Source of the DNA: Deinandra increscens subsp. villosa
Taxonomy: Eukaryota; Streptophyta; Magnoliopsida; Asterales; Asteraceae
Assembly: GCA_039602395.1 (NCBI GenBank)
Contig: JBCNJP010000006.1
Coordinates: 12,078,952 to 12,142,951 of the forward strand
Length of the DNA stretch: 64,000 bases
Direction: 5' to 3'
Shown: positions 34,405-44,927 of the stretch, in pieces
Layout: every line of letters starts with the position of its first letter
Position numbering within the stretch: the first letter of the stretch is position 1
The notes under the pieces: model-generated
Databases searched by the model: none
Seen by the model: only the letters and a program-made list of their open reading frames with translations
Told to the model about the DNA's origin: nothing
Made by a program: the position numbers and the translations under genes

Positions 34405-34743
34405 TGTTAGTGCATGATCGGTTCGTCGTGTGAAGTATTTAAACAAGACAAAGAGGCCAAAAAGGCATTTACCCGAAGTCTCTCGAAGTAACATGAAGTT
34501 AATCCGACGTGCCACTTTGTGATGAGCTCCAGTTCGGGTAGATAAGTTTGACTATAAATAGATTTTTGTCTTTGTATTTTGTAAGAGTTGAGAGAATTTT
34601 GAGTCTTAAGTGTGTGTTCTTTAAGGTGTTTTCTCTAAGTGATTTCCAGGTTGTAATTGTTCTATTGTGATCAATAAATAATCTTTAATACTTTTTTTGC
34701 ATCCAAAATAGCTAGATCCAGTCGACGATCCGATGCTCATGCA
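34405..34743 (+). repeat. COP-H 5' LTR
   Basis: 339 bp, TGTTAGTGCATG to GATGCTCATGCA. An inverted pair TACCCGAA (34470-34477) and TTCGGGTA (34533-34540) precedes the TATAAATA-like sequence near 34553. Confidence 0.75.
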
Positions 34744-34751
34744 TTTTTAAG

Positions 34752-34763
34752 TGGTATCAGAGC
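34752..34763 (+). other. COP-H primer-binding site
   Basis: TGGTATCAGAGC after an 8-bp spacer, the same arrangement as in COP-G. Confidence 0.85.
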
Positions 34764-34984
34764 TTTCTGGTTCACTTTACTGATTTATGGTTGCTATTTT
34801 TGGACTTTTTGAAACAAAAAGTGTCGTTTTTGAAGAACTTGGAGAGTTTTTGCTAGTTTTTTATTAGTTCAGTGGTGTTTCTTATGGAAAATTTACTCCT
34901 AAATCATTCCTTGTCACTTTTTTGATGTACAGCGGCAAATCCTGTAAAAATATGTCCAGAATCGTGATTTTTGATCAAAAACAT

Positions 34985-35265
34985 GTCCAGTTCGTCTCAG
35001 TTCGGGTGAAGATCTTTCAGTTCGAAAAATAACCGTCACCTGAAGTGACACTTCGCTTCAGTTCGGATCAGTTCGGATCAGTTCGGTTAGCTCCAGTTTG
35101 CTTAATTTCTGGTTCGGTTCAGTTCGGTTCAATTATCCTGTTCGGATTGTTTTGGTTCACTGTTGTTTGGTTTACATCCAATTCAGATTAGTCCGGACCA
35201 GTTCCTTTCAATATTTCAGTTCGGGCCAGTTCGCATCAGTTCGGTTGAGTCCGTGCATCAGCTTG
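34985..35265 (+). repeat. COP-H leader array of AGTTCGG
   Basis: About ten copies of (C)AGTTCG(G) or near variants lie in some 280 bp between the primer-binding site and gag. The motif also occurs in the LTR (34531). Confidence 0.75.
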
Positions 35266-35491
35266 CAATTCAAATCTTAGATCGAGATTTTTGGGTGGTT
35301 TCACTAAAACTTACGTAACTTGAGTTCCATTAAGAGTTACGGAGCCCAGTACCAGCCAAAACGACCGTCTCGACGAGATATATACATTTACTCACCTAAC
35401 GGCCAGTGCACTCCGTTTCGATACCCAAATCCACTTTTTAGACATCCGTTTTTGAGTTTGAAGTTTTTGAGGTATCATATTTCGGAAAAAG

Positions 35492-38400
35492 ATGTATAAT
35501 TTTCAAGCATTTTCCGTCATGCAAAACGCGATGCAAACCTTGATTAACTTTGATAAAGAAGTTGGAACAAGTTAGAAAGCTTCCAAGTTATTAAAATTGG
35601 AGAATTATCACAATTGGATGCAATTATTTTCCGTCTATCTCAGTACAAATGACATTGATATATGGATTCCGATTGAGAAATTGTATTCTCGTCCAACTGA
35701 TGGAGGAAAGTATAAGGAAACCAAAGATTTTTCATATGATGAAAGAAAAAGTTATGAACCCGAACAAAAGGATTTTGGTTATCTTACAATGGCTCTACCT
35801 ACCGAATTGTTACATCAATTCAGTACTTGCAAAAAGACAAAACAATTATGGGATGCTTTATCTGCAAGATGTGAAGGAAACAATCTATACAAAAAGAGTC
35901 GACGAAAGGTGTTGAAAAAATAATTTGATAACTTTCAGCATTATGATAATCAAAACATCACGGCTCTTGTATCAAGATTTTCGCATCTTATCAGTGAATT
36001 GAAAGTTGTTGGAATTGAAAAAACAAATGAAGAATTGAAAGAGAAAATCATGGAAGCATTATCGGAGAAATGGGAAAATTATGTTTTTTCTGCTTACACA
36101 TAAAAAAGAATATTCATCATTATCATTTCATGAATTAACAGGAAAGCTTCATGCACGATAAATGGAAATGATGAATTCACAAAAATCAACTGCTCAATGG
36201 CAAAATCCAGAGTTGTATCATGGTCAGAATGCAGCATGTATTAATGCAAAAGCTAAACCTATCGGTGTTAGTTTGGCACCAAGTACTGCATTTATTGGAA
36301 ATGTGTCTGGAGTTACTGAGAATACTGATTCTTCAAGGGGTTGCAATTTTACAATTCCAGGTTAGAGTCTAACAAATCAGAATGCATTTTCTATCGAGAC
36401 AACCGATGAGTGTGCTACTTTGATATCTGCTTTCATCTCATCTTCTCTTGGTTTTATTATCAACAATGTTGGTGAGGCTAAGATAAGTAGAGAAGAATTT
36501 GATGAAATTGATGATCATCATTTGGATGAAATGGATATTGCATGGCAATTGGCTATGTTAACTCAAAGAGCAAGATGATTCCTTAATAAAACTGGAAAAA
36601 GATCTATTAATACATATGGAAAGTTGGGATTAGACAAATCTAAGGTGAAGTGTTACAAATGTTCTAATCTTGGACATTTTGCTAGAGAGTGTCAGCATCT
36701 CAAGCAAACAAATCTGATTAAAAAACTACCAATGGTTCTCAAGCTTCATCAAGTACACAAGTTCCTATGAATCAGCTGAAAATGATTGGGGTAAAGTGTT
36801 TGATAAGTCAGCATTGATTGTCACAGCTGAACAAAATGATTATTATTCAGACACAAGTTCCTATGAATCAGCTGAAAATGAAAATTATGAAGCTAAGATT
36901 GATAGTTTGTTCAAAGAGAATGTTTCATTGTTGAAAGAAATGGATCTTCTTACTGCTGGACTTCAATCGGTAAAAGAAGAATCGGAGGTTTCTAAAAAAG
37001 AATGCCAAGAATCTGAACAGGAAGTTGCAGAGTTATCTAAAGAAAATGCCGAGTTAGTTAAAGAAGCTGAAAAATGGAAAGCTGAAGCAAAAGATGTTGA
37101 AGCTGATTTCAACGATCTTTTTGAGAAATCCAAGATTAAGCTTGATGTGCTTAACAAGAGTTCTAATAAACTTACTGCCAACGGAGTGGCTTATCAGAAT
37201 GATAATAGAATATTGTTGGAGGAAAAGAAGGAGTTGGCAAGGGTGAATAAGTTGTTGAATACAAATATTGACATCTAGAAACGAAATAAGGATAAGTTGA
37301 AGAATGAATTGTTTGGTGAATTGGATAATTTGAGGATGCAAAAATTTGAAACAAAACCGGTTGCAAAGAAGTTGATTGCAACAGAAAAGGAATTAGCAGA
37401 AGCCACAACAAAAGATTTCAGATTTGAAGATCTAAGTGATCAATACAAATCGGCTTCTGAACAATGTCACCAATTCACAATCATTTACAAGTTTTTTTTC
37501 GGCAAAGATGAAAATTTTGAAAGAGTATTTGATAGGACAGTTACACCCCCGACTATTATCAAAGAAGCTGTCAATATTATCAAAGAAAAAGTTGAAGAAT
37601 GTGATTATTCGAAGTTTTCATCATCAACTTCAGAAAAAGAAAAGGTTGTGAAGAAAAAAGAAGAATAAATAGAAAGTTAAGAAGAATGAAAAGAAATTTG
37701 AAGTTCCTAAATTTTCACAATTTGTGTCTGGTTCATCATCAACTGAGAATGACAATCAGCTACTTCTACCGAGAAGATTCATACTCATACTGATATTAAT
37801 GAGACGATTTTGTATGCAAAGAAGGGTGTTAAAGAAGTTAAAGATGAATTATTGGCGAAGAATGGGCATAAATCATCAAGTTCTGAAGAAAAGATTTCTG
37901 GAAAAAGTGTTGGTTTGGGTTTTAAATCAAAAATTATTGAAGGTGGTGGTTTTCAAGCTTCAAAACAACAAAATCTAAAGAAGGTTAACTTGAAATAAGT
38001 TAAGAAGGATGTTTTCAGAGCTGAAAAAGACCAAGAGGTTTTATAAGCTCAAGGGTTCGGAACAAAGATTTTCAGACAAATAATTTCCACTTCATTGCAT
38101 GGATGCTCAGAAGATATTTGAAGTTTTTGTGAAAGCTGCTGATCAGAAGCACAAGCCAAAGCAACATGCAAAATTTTCTTCTGGAGGATCAGGTTCTACT
38201 CCTAAAAGTCCAACAACAAAATGGGTTCATAATCACAGACATCAGGTATATGATACTTTTTATGATCATTTTGGAGATGCTATGTTTTGTGAAGCTATGC
38301 AGGTTACAAAAAGGAATAATATAAACAATCGTTTGTGTTATAATTGCCGACAAAAGGGGCATATGGCACAAGATATTCTAATTTCTACTGCTTCTACCCA

Positions 38401-38690
38401 TACACAAGGAAAGGTTCCATTTGTTGGTAAAACTGTCAAACCAAAGTTCATTGATGAACATGGCAGAGTGTTTGATGAATTTTAATCTACATTTTTACAA
38501 AAAGCAAGAAAGATTTATTCCAAAGTTTTCCAAAGTACCAATTGTAGGTTGTTCATCACAGTCAAAGGTGATTGATTCATCAAACGTTGCTTTACCAAAA
38601 CAAAAACAATGGAATCCTAAGATGGTTTTAAAGCAAAATCAGGACACTGGTCGGCCAGAAGCACTTCGCTTCGGGTCATTTATAAACTGA
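35492..38690 (+). pseudogene. COP-H gag with coiled-coil extension, decayed
   Basis: The start at 35492 (MYNFQAFSVMQ) is followed by an amber stop at 35573 and then the UBN2-type gag core (LTMALPTELLHQFSTCK, LWDALSARCEGN) broken by TAA near 35920 and later shifts. A zinc knuckle CYKCSNLGHFARECQ lies near 36650. Open stretches 36796-37278 and 37297-37668 encode Glu/Lys-rich coiled coil (ESEQEVAELSKENAELVKE). A second knuckle-like CYNCRQKGHMAQD with the last Cys lost lies near 38340. A second amber at 36363 matches one in COP-E. Confidence 0.8.
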
Positions 38691-38699
38691 TGTGTTTGA

Positions 38700-39755
38700 C
38701 TAGTGTGCGGGTACTTCTAGAAGACCTATAGGTGATTGAAAAGTTGCTGATGGATTCGTATTCTGCTGATCTTAATTTAAATTTCATGATTCATCTTTCT
38801 AACCTGAAAGTTCACTGAATACTAAAACTGACAGGTATCCGTGTCGGTTGATCAATTTTCTTTCTTCACATTTTGTTTGTAGTTTAGAAGGGAGAAAATT
38901 GAAAACGCCAAAAATGGTGTCTTGTTTTTATAAAATTAAAAATCCAAAATTAGAGTTTTTTCATTTTAGGGGGACAAAAGGCATATCGTAAAAGGTGAAT
39001 ACATGCAAAATATATAAAATTTTGAGAAATTGATCATTGGGAAATGATGGTACATTGGCTTAAGTATCTGACTCAAGGATGGAGTAGATGAAAAAGACAT
39101 AAGATCATTGTTTGATGTGCTTGGTAGGCTCGGCTAATCAGAAAGTACTCAAATGTGATATACACTAAATACTATGCTTGACCAAGTGGACAACATCTTT
39201 AAGCGTATTTCATGACAAATATAGAATAATGTGTGAAAAAGAAAATGAGAAATCACTGTGTATACATGTGTTCATTTTGCAAAGATTTAAACTTGTTTGA
39301 TTTTCTTTATTTTCTCAAACGATCAGAATTCTCTGCGTATCGAAAGATCGACCTGATTGTTGTTTGTTTTAGGTTCTGCTTTATATTCTTTGGTGTTTCG
39401 TATAACTCATCGGACTTTCTGTGCGTGTACGGAAGTACCGACCTGATTGTTGTTGGGTTATACAATTTCAACTTGTTTTTTATTTCTTATTTTGTTAAAT
39501 CCGAGGCCTTATCTGCGTGGAAAGATCGACCTTAAAGTAGACGATTTAACGTTCTTATCTCTTTTTTCATGGAACACAGTTGATGATATCATGGATACAA
39601 ATCACTATGTGATAATCACAAGTGTAATCACACGAGAAAAAGTAAAATGTTTGAATATATCTTATTGTGTTGTACACTGGTCAAAGCAAATAAATAATAC
39701 CTTAACATATCCAAATGTTATGAGTATGGTTCTGCCTGAGTTTAAGATGGACAAA
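38700..39755. other. Decayed downstream part of COP-H or intergenic DNA
   Basis: Non-coding and AT-rich. Three diverged copies of a roughly 90-bp unit containing '(t)ctgcgt...gaaagatcgacctgattgttgtt' lie at 39330-39535. No LTR is recognised. Confidence 0.5.
39330..39535 (+). repeat. Short tandem repeat, about 90-bp period
   Basis: Starts near 39331, 39419 and 39511. The units share tctgcgt, a gaaagatcgacct-like core and gattgttgtt. Confidence 0.65.
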
Positions 39756-40199
39756 TGGTAGAGACCCTAATTTTGTAAGGCTTTTGCATTAGATATTCTA
39801 GTGGGCTAGTGTGTATATTGTTAATGGGCTAATTAGTGTGTGGGTTGATATGGGTTTTGGGTCCGGTCGAATCAGGGCCATGTAGGCCGAATTTTCTTGC
39901 TTGTTTTCCAAGGTTAGGTTTTGCCTATTTAAGTAATAGGTAGACTACTAGTTTAGGGTTGCTTCTGTGTGTTTTGGTGTTCAAGTGTATCGCGATTCTT
40001 CTTGAGAATTTCGACTTTTGATAAGGTGATTGGCAATCGAATTCTACAAGCATTCTCATTACAACTTGTGTTTCATTATTGTTTTCTATACATTCATTAT
40101 TGCATTAACTGTTTATCCTTGAATCATCTATAATAACCGGATTCCGCACAGTGATTAGTAGACTTTGATATCGCGTGAGGGGTTAAATCGATCCTTACA
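39756..40199 (+). repeat. COP-A 5' LTR
   Basis: 444 bp from TGGTAGAGACCC to ATCCTTACA, just before the primer-binding site. The left border is placed on TG and could be off by a few bases. Confidence 0.7.
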
Positions 40200-40200
40200 A

Positions 40201-40214
40201 TTGGTATTAGAGCC
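40201..40214 (+). other. COP-A primer-binding site
   Basis: TTGGTATTAGAGCC is a one-base variant of the initiator-Met tRNA complement. Confidence 0.75.
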
Positions 40215-40379
40215 AAGAAACGCAAGTTTCGAGGCTCTCGCGATGTCCGATTCAATTCTTTGGTAACTAACGATTTGAGTGTTTGTGGTGTTTTTTAGCT
40301 TTTAGCACAATTCGGAAGTATTTTTGCAGGTTTCGATTCAAGAAAGAAGCTTTGGTGGTGTTTTGATCGTGATTTGGTG

Positions 40380-40885
40380 ACTTTTCGACCCTGTTCAAGG
40401 CTTTTCGATCATCCTCTTGATAGAAAAGCTCATTTTGTCGCACTGTTTCGATTGAGAAATTCCCCTTGAGACTTTTCGATCAGCTTCCTCCAATCGGAAA
40501 GTCACCTCGGAGACTTTTCGATCAGCCTTCACTCAATCGAAAAGTCCCTTTTGTGACTTTTCGATCAGCCATTTCGATCGGAAAGTCTCTCCGAGACTTT
40601 TCGATCAGCCTTCATTCGATCGGAAAGTCCCCTTGTGACTTTTCGATCAGCCTTCATTCAATCGGAAAGTTCCCCTGTGACTTTTCGATCAGCCTTCATT
40701 CGATCGGAAAGTTCCCATGTGACTTTTCGATTAGCTTCTCTGTTCGATCGGAAAGTCCCCTCTGAGACTTTTCGATTCACTCACACTTTTCGATCGAGAA
40801 GCCTGCTTTTCGACTGACCCCTGTCCGATTGAAAAGTACTTTTCGACCAAGCCTTTCCGACCGAAAACCACTTTTCGATCGAAAA
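40380..40885 (+). repeat. COP-A leader array of CTTTTCGATC / GATCGGAAAG
   Basis: About a dozen copies of CTTTTCGA[TC]C lie in some 500 bp. In the core (40468-40765) each is paired with a partly complementary GATCGGAAAG about 20 bp on, so the region is a row of potential hairpins with a 40-45-bp period. Repetitive ORFs read across it (40466-40817) are by-products. Confidence 0.9.
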
Positions 40886-40916
40886 TCCTTTTTTCCCGAC
40901 TTCAGCTTATTTTTCA

Positions 40917-41084
40917 ATGGCTTTCGACATGTCAAACATGTCTAGTGCAACTCTGGAGATGGACGCAAAGATCGGAACCAACACCAGACCTTCTCGCCTG
41001 ATGTCTGGAAAAGATTTCATGCGCTGGAAATACCGGTTTGTAAACTATGTGAACTACAATGATCCCAAGATCACGCGTTCTGTT
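40917..41084 (+). pseudogene. COP-A gag, N-terminus (split by COP-B)
   Basis: Starts MAFDMSNMSSATLEMD and ends ...KITRSV at the COP-B target site. It contains FMRWKYRFVNYVN, matching the N-terminal helix of copia gag proteins. The continuation is at 58840-59520. Confidence 0.85.
41080..41084 (+). repeat. COP-B left target-site duplication
   Basis: CTGTT, repeated at 58835-58839. Confidence 0.95.
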
Positions 41085-41292
41085 TGTTAAATAGTATAAA
41101 TATATATATGTATTAGCATTAGACCCACAATCTAAATATCTAGATATTTCTTGTATCTAGATATTTCTTGTAGGTAGGTATACATTTATTATAGTTAGAT
41201 ATTTAGCACATTGTTTAGTATAAATAGGGGTTTCACCCCTCTTGTAATATTATCAGAATAATATAATCATTTTTTTATCCAAATCAATTTCA
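41085..41292 (+). repeat. COP-B 5' LTR
   Basis: TGTTAAATAG to CAATTTCA. TATAAATA near 41220. The 3' LTR is the same apart from a longer AT tract. Confidence 0.95.
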
Positions 41293-41304
41293 TGGTATCA
41301 GAGC
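41293..41304 (+). other. COP-B primer-binding site
   Basis: TGGTATCAGAGC directly after the LTR. Confidence 0.9.
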
Positions 41305-41606
41305 TTATGGTTTAAGCTCCTGGTACAAAGTCTTTGTCTGTCCTGCTCAGTATAACCAGCCCCGCTGTAGATCAGTTCTTATCAGACCACCTGTTTATCA
41401 GATCAGTTCTCAGTTTCAGATATCAGCTCCACTCAGTCACAAGTCACCTGCGTTATCAAATCAGTTCTCCATACGTGCCTGCACTTTTTCGAAGACTCCT
41501 TTTCCCGACCGAATTGGAATACACTGCCACCACCAGTGTACTCGCCAGTCTCCGAATTAGGAAACCTCAGAAAACCGCCACCGTACGCTGCCGCACGCGC
41601 CGCCAA

Positions 41607-44329
41607 TGTGACGACCCTAAAACTTTTGCTTTCTTTCCCCCAGCACCAACGACAGCCGAGGCTGCGAACGCTACGACGTAAGAATAATTTTCGGGACGAA
41701 AATTCCAATTACAAGGGGAGGATGTGACATCCAGGAACTTCAAGGTTTACTTCCGTTAGACAATTCCGTTAGTTATGTTATAAGTGTTAACTTAGTAACT
41801 AATGCTTAACTAGGCCGAATACGTCCACGTCCTTTGGTTGATCACCGAACCCGTCCATATGTGTTATGTGTTTAACTATTTATTGTCATTATGTGCAATG
41901 TGATTTAAATACATGATTTAGTATTGTGAATAGCATGACAACCCATGAACTGTACTAATCTTGCTTAAAATGTAAACTGGTCACTTTTGGGTTTCCAGCG
42001 AAACTACCGGGCGAAACTATAGTGTCGCCCGGCTAGTCAACCCTCTGACTACCAGAGCCAGTTTCGCTTGGCCAGCGAAACTAGCTAGCGAAACTAGGCC
42101 CTGATATATAATGACATAAAACCCTAGATATCACATTTTTGCCTCATTTCATACAAAACACACACACACTCTCCTGAGATATTCTGGACCAGCTGATTCC
42201 AGCCAAGAACCATCAAGGAACCATCATCTCATCTCATCCATTTGGCCCTAGATCGAATCGTGAGTCCCCAAAACCATTCTTTATGCATTTATATGTGTTT
42301 TCTTGGTGTTTTACCTTAAAGCATGACCAAACCCCCATGGAATCACTTGATCTTCTGATATGTTGTTTAGGAATGATAGATCTACAATAAAGTCAGTAAC
42401 TTTACGTGTGAAATCCATCCATGTTGAAGATTTATGCTAGATTAGGTCATTTTAGGTTAAAATGTGTTTTTGGTGATTTGATGATGAAAAATGCATGTTT
42501 AAGGTGTTAAAGCTTACTGATTTATGTTGGTAAATGATTATGTATGCTAGATAATGAATTGCATGTAATATGGAAGCTGTTAGATTGATTTTTAGGCTGA
42601 TTTATCTGTTTTTCGCGACCAGCGAAACTCTACTGTTCTCTGGGCGAAACTATGTAGCGAAACTATGTGTATCTTCATCCAGCGACACTATGTAGCGAAA
42701 CTGTAGTGTCGCCGGGTAAACCAACCAGACCTGTCCGAACGAAACTACCGAGCGAAATTCCCTGAACGAAAGTTCAAACCAGTTTCGGGCGAAACTAGGC
42801 TAGCGAAACTGTGCCAACAGTTTTGAGCGAAATTAGCCTAGCGAAACTGTGTCATCGGGTATTGCCTAGCGAAAGTGCTGCCCGTGCACACAGCGAAACT
42901 GCCTAGCGAATCTATGCTAGCGAAACTGTGACCAGACCTAAATTCAAACTTGTGCAATTTACTTGAATGTTATGCCATGACTTACATGAATATGCTATGA
43001 TGAAACGTGCTATGATTTCTGTATTTTGTAAACCATTGTTCATGATCAACCATCGGTGTCGTGTGTCTGTATGTCGAGTCATAGTTCCAACGTGCTATGT
43101 TATGGGCCATAGTGACGTTAAGTAAAGATTAGACACAAAACTAATACTTAAGACCTAAACGTGTTCATAGGTCTTCATTAAGCAAACTTGGATATTATAG
43201 CAAGTGTAGCAGTGCAACCCAAGGTGAGTGTCACTAACCTGATTATCGTGAACCCGTTTGGATCACACCGAATAACCAAATGAAAAACAATGCTGACAAC
43301 CTCGAGAGTGCTATGCACCTCCCTGATAAACTTGAAAACTTGGAGTGCTCGGCACCCACTTGATGAACTTGAAGTGCTTTATGGGAAGCACTTGTGAATT
43401 ACTTAAACAACTATTTCTGAAACGAAATTGAAAACACTTTTGAGATTCATAAGAATCCGGTAAACCTTTTTAATATGGCTAGCGTAGGTTAAAGTCTAAA
43501 CCACATGATATCACATGATTTCTAAGGATGCCTTGAAACTTAAAAGTCCTCAACTAAATTGTACCATTAATTGTAAAGCGAGGGTATGTTGGGTAGATCT
43601 ACTGGAGTTTGACAAACTCCGCCCCGTGGCACGGGGAGTGCACGGAGGTACAATATCAGCCTATCTGACCGTGATCCCGAGAGGACACGGGGGAGGCAAA
43701 ACCGCGATGACGTAGGTCCGCAGTTCTGATGGCACGGCCACTACAATAATTTATGGTCAGCTTTGGTACAAACTTCCTTAGTGCATGGAACAACGGATTA
43801 GCTACCCGCGATATCGGTTGAGCACTTTAACTATACAAAACTAGTACATACCCGATAACGTAGGTTACGGACGATACTTTTACTAAACCACAATAATATG
43901 ATTTTGGATATCACAAAGCATTGCTTTTCACAAATGAATATTTCATAAGTATATGTTGACTCGATTATGATTATGAGACCGGGCCAATGCAAGACAAGCC
44001 CACTGTGAACTCACCAACCGTTAGGTTGACACTTGCGTGGTTTAAACTTTTGCAGATCGCTGAAGAGTATCCGGAGCAGGTTGACACGGCACAAGAAGAT
44101 GTTTATTTTTATTTAAACTAATCTTGGGAATTTAGAACAATGTTTATGTAAAGCACGTGGTTAGTGCTAAAGATAATGTTTCCGCTGCGTATTGTTAAAC
44201 TGTTTTTATTATTTATGTTTGGACTTTACTCTGATTCGTTTAGTATTTGTAACTAATGGTTGTGGTCCTGGTCTGGTCGCACCCCTTAACGGTATAAACT
44301 CCGTTAGTGGTTAATTTGGGGGTGTGACA
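41607..44329 (+). mobile_element. GYP1 solo LTR with a 116-bp upstream extension, TSD GCCAA
   Basis: GCCAA flanks both ends (41602-41606 and 44330-44334). The main LTR begins TGTGACATCC at 41723 and ends GTGTGACA at 44329. The unit starts at TGTGACGACCCTAAAAC, homologous to the 123 bp between the two polypurine tracts of the complete element. The palindrome is at 42007-42032 and the GCGAAA array at about 42613-42935. No coding. Confidence 0.88.
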
Positions 44330-44334
44330 GCCAA

Positions 44335-44927
44335 TCCTCCGACAGTCTTCGCCACGCGCCGGCGCGTGATAGCAATTCCGGCCACCGTCGACTATCGGGA
44401 TTCTTCCAGACACATCGGGTTTGCTTGAATTTCTGTTATGCAACGTCAATTTCGGGTTTTGCTGACCTTTTCTTGTTCACATTTGCTCCTGTTGACTTTC
44501 TGTGGTCAATTTTCCTAGTAACTGTTGATTTTCTGTGGTCAATTTTCCCAGTTCAGGTTGGAGGTACTGTTCACATCAGCCCACTTCTAACCATTCTCTA
44601 TATGTTATTGAAGGAAAGCACTCTAAAATCAACAATATATTCTGTTCGAGTGCTTTGCTCCTGATTTCGTAAAGAGCCGGTCAACATCAGCCCATTCATC
44701 GGAATCACCCTCCTTACTGTCCAGAACTTGCTGTCACCACTGTTACGTTGCTAGGCTGATGGAAATTCTACTTGCTCACTTAGTCAGGAGGAGTTTATCA
44801 AACTTCGACAAATGCTTAACTCAAAAGCAATTGTTTCGAGTCCGCAAACTCACTAGGCAAACTCAGGTAAATCTTCTAACCTTGACTCATCATGGGTGAT
44901 TGATTCTGGAGCCACATTGTGACATCC
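44335..44927 (+). pseudogene. COP-B gag tail and protease start
   Basis: 44335-44770 reads as leader or decayed sequence. From about 44772 a frame gives LSQEEFIKLRQMLNSKAIVS, an amber stop at 44854, and then SSWVIDSGAT, the copia protease active-site motif. It is cut there by the next GYP1 LTR. Confidence 0.75.

Larger units (their letters stand above)
34405..39755 (+). mobile_element. COP-H: copia 5' LTR with gag, no pol
   Basis: LTR (34405-34743), primer-binding site (34752-34763), a repeat-rich leader and a decayed gag follow in order. No integrase, RT or 3' LTR is seen before COP-A starts at 39756, so the right border is unknown. The gag is of the same family as COP-E and COP-G. Confidence 0.75.

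Noticed and set aside
40466..40817. Repetitive protein (FSISLHSIGK-type repeats)
   Set aside because: It is a translation of the leader motif array; frame and content follow the repeat, not a gene.
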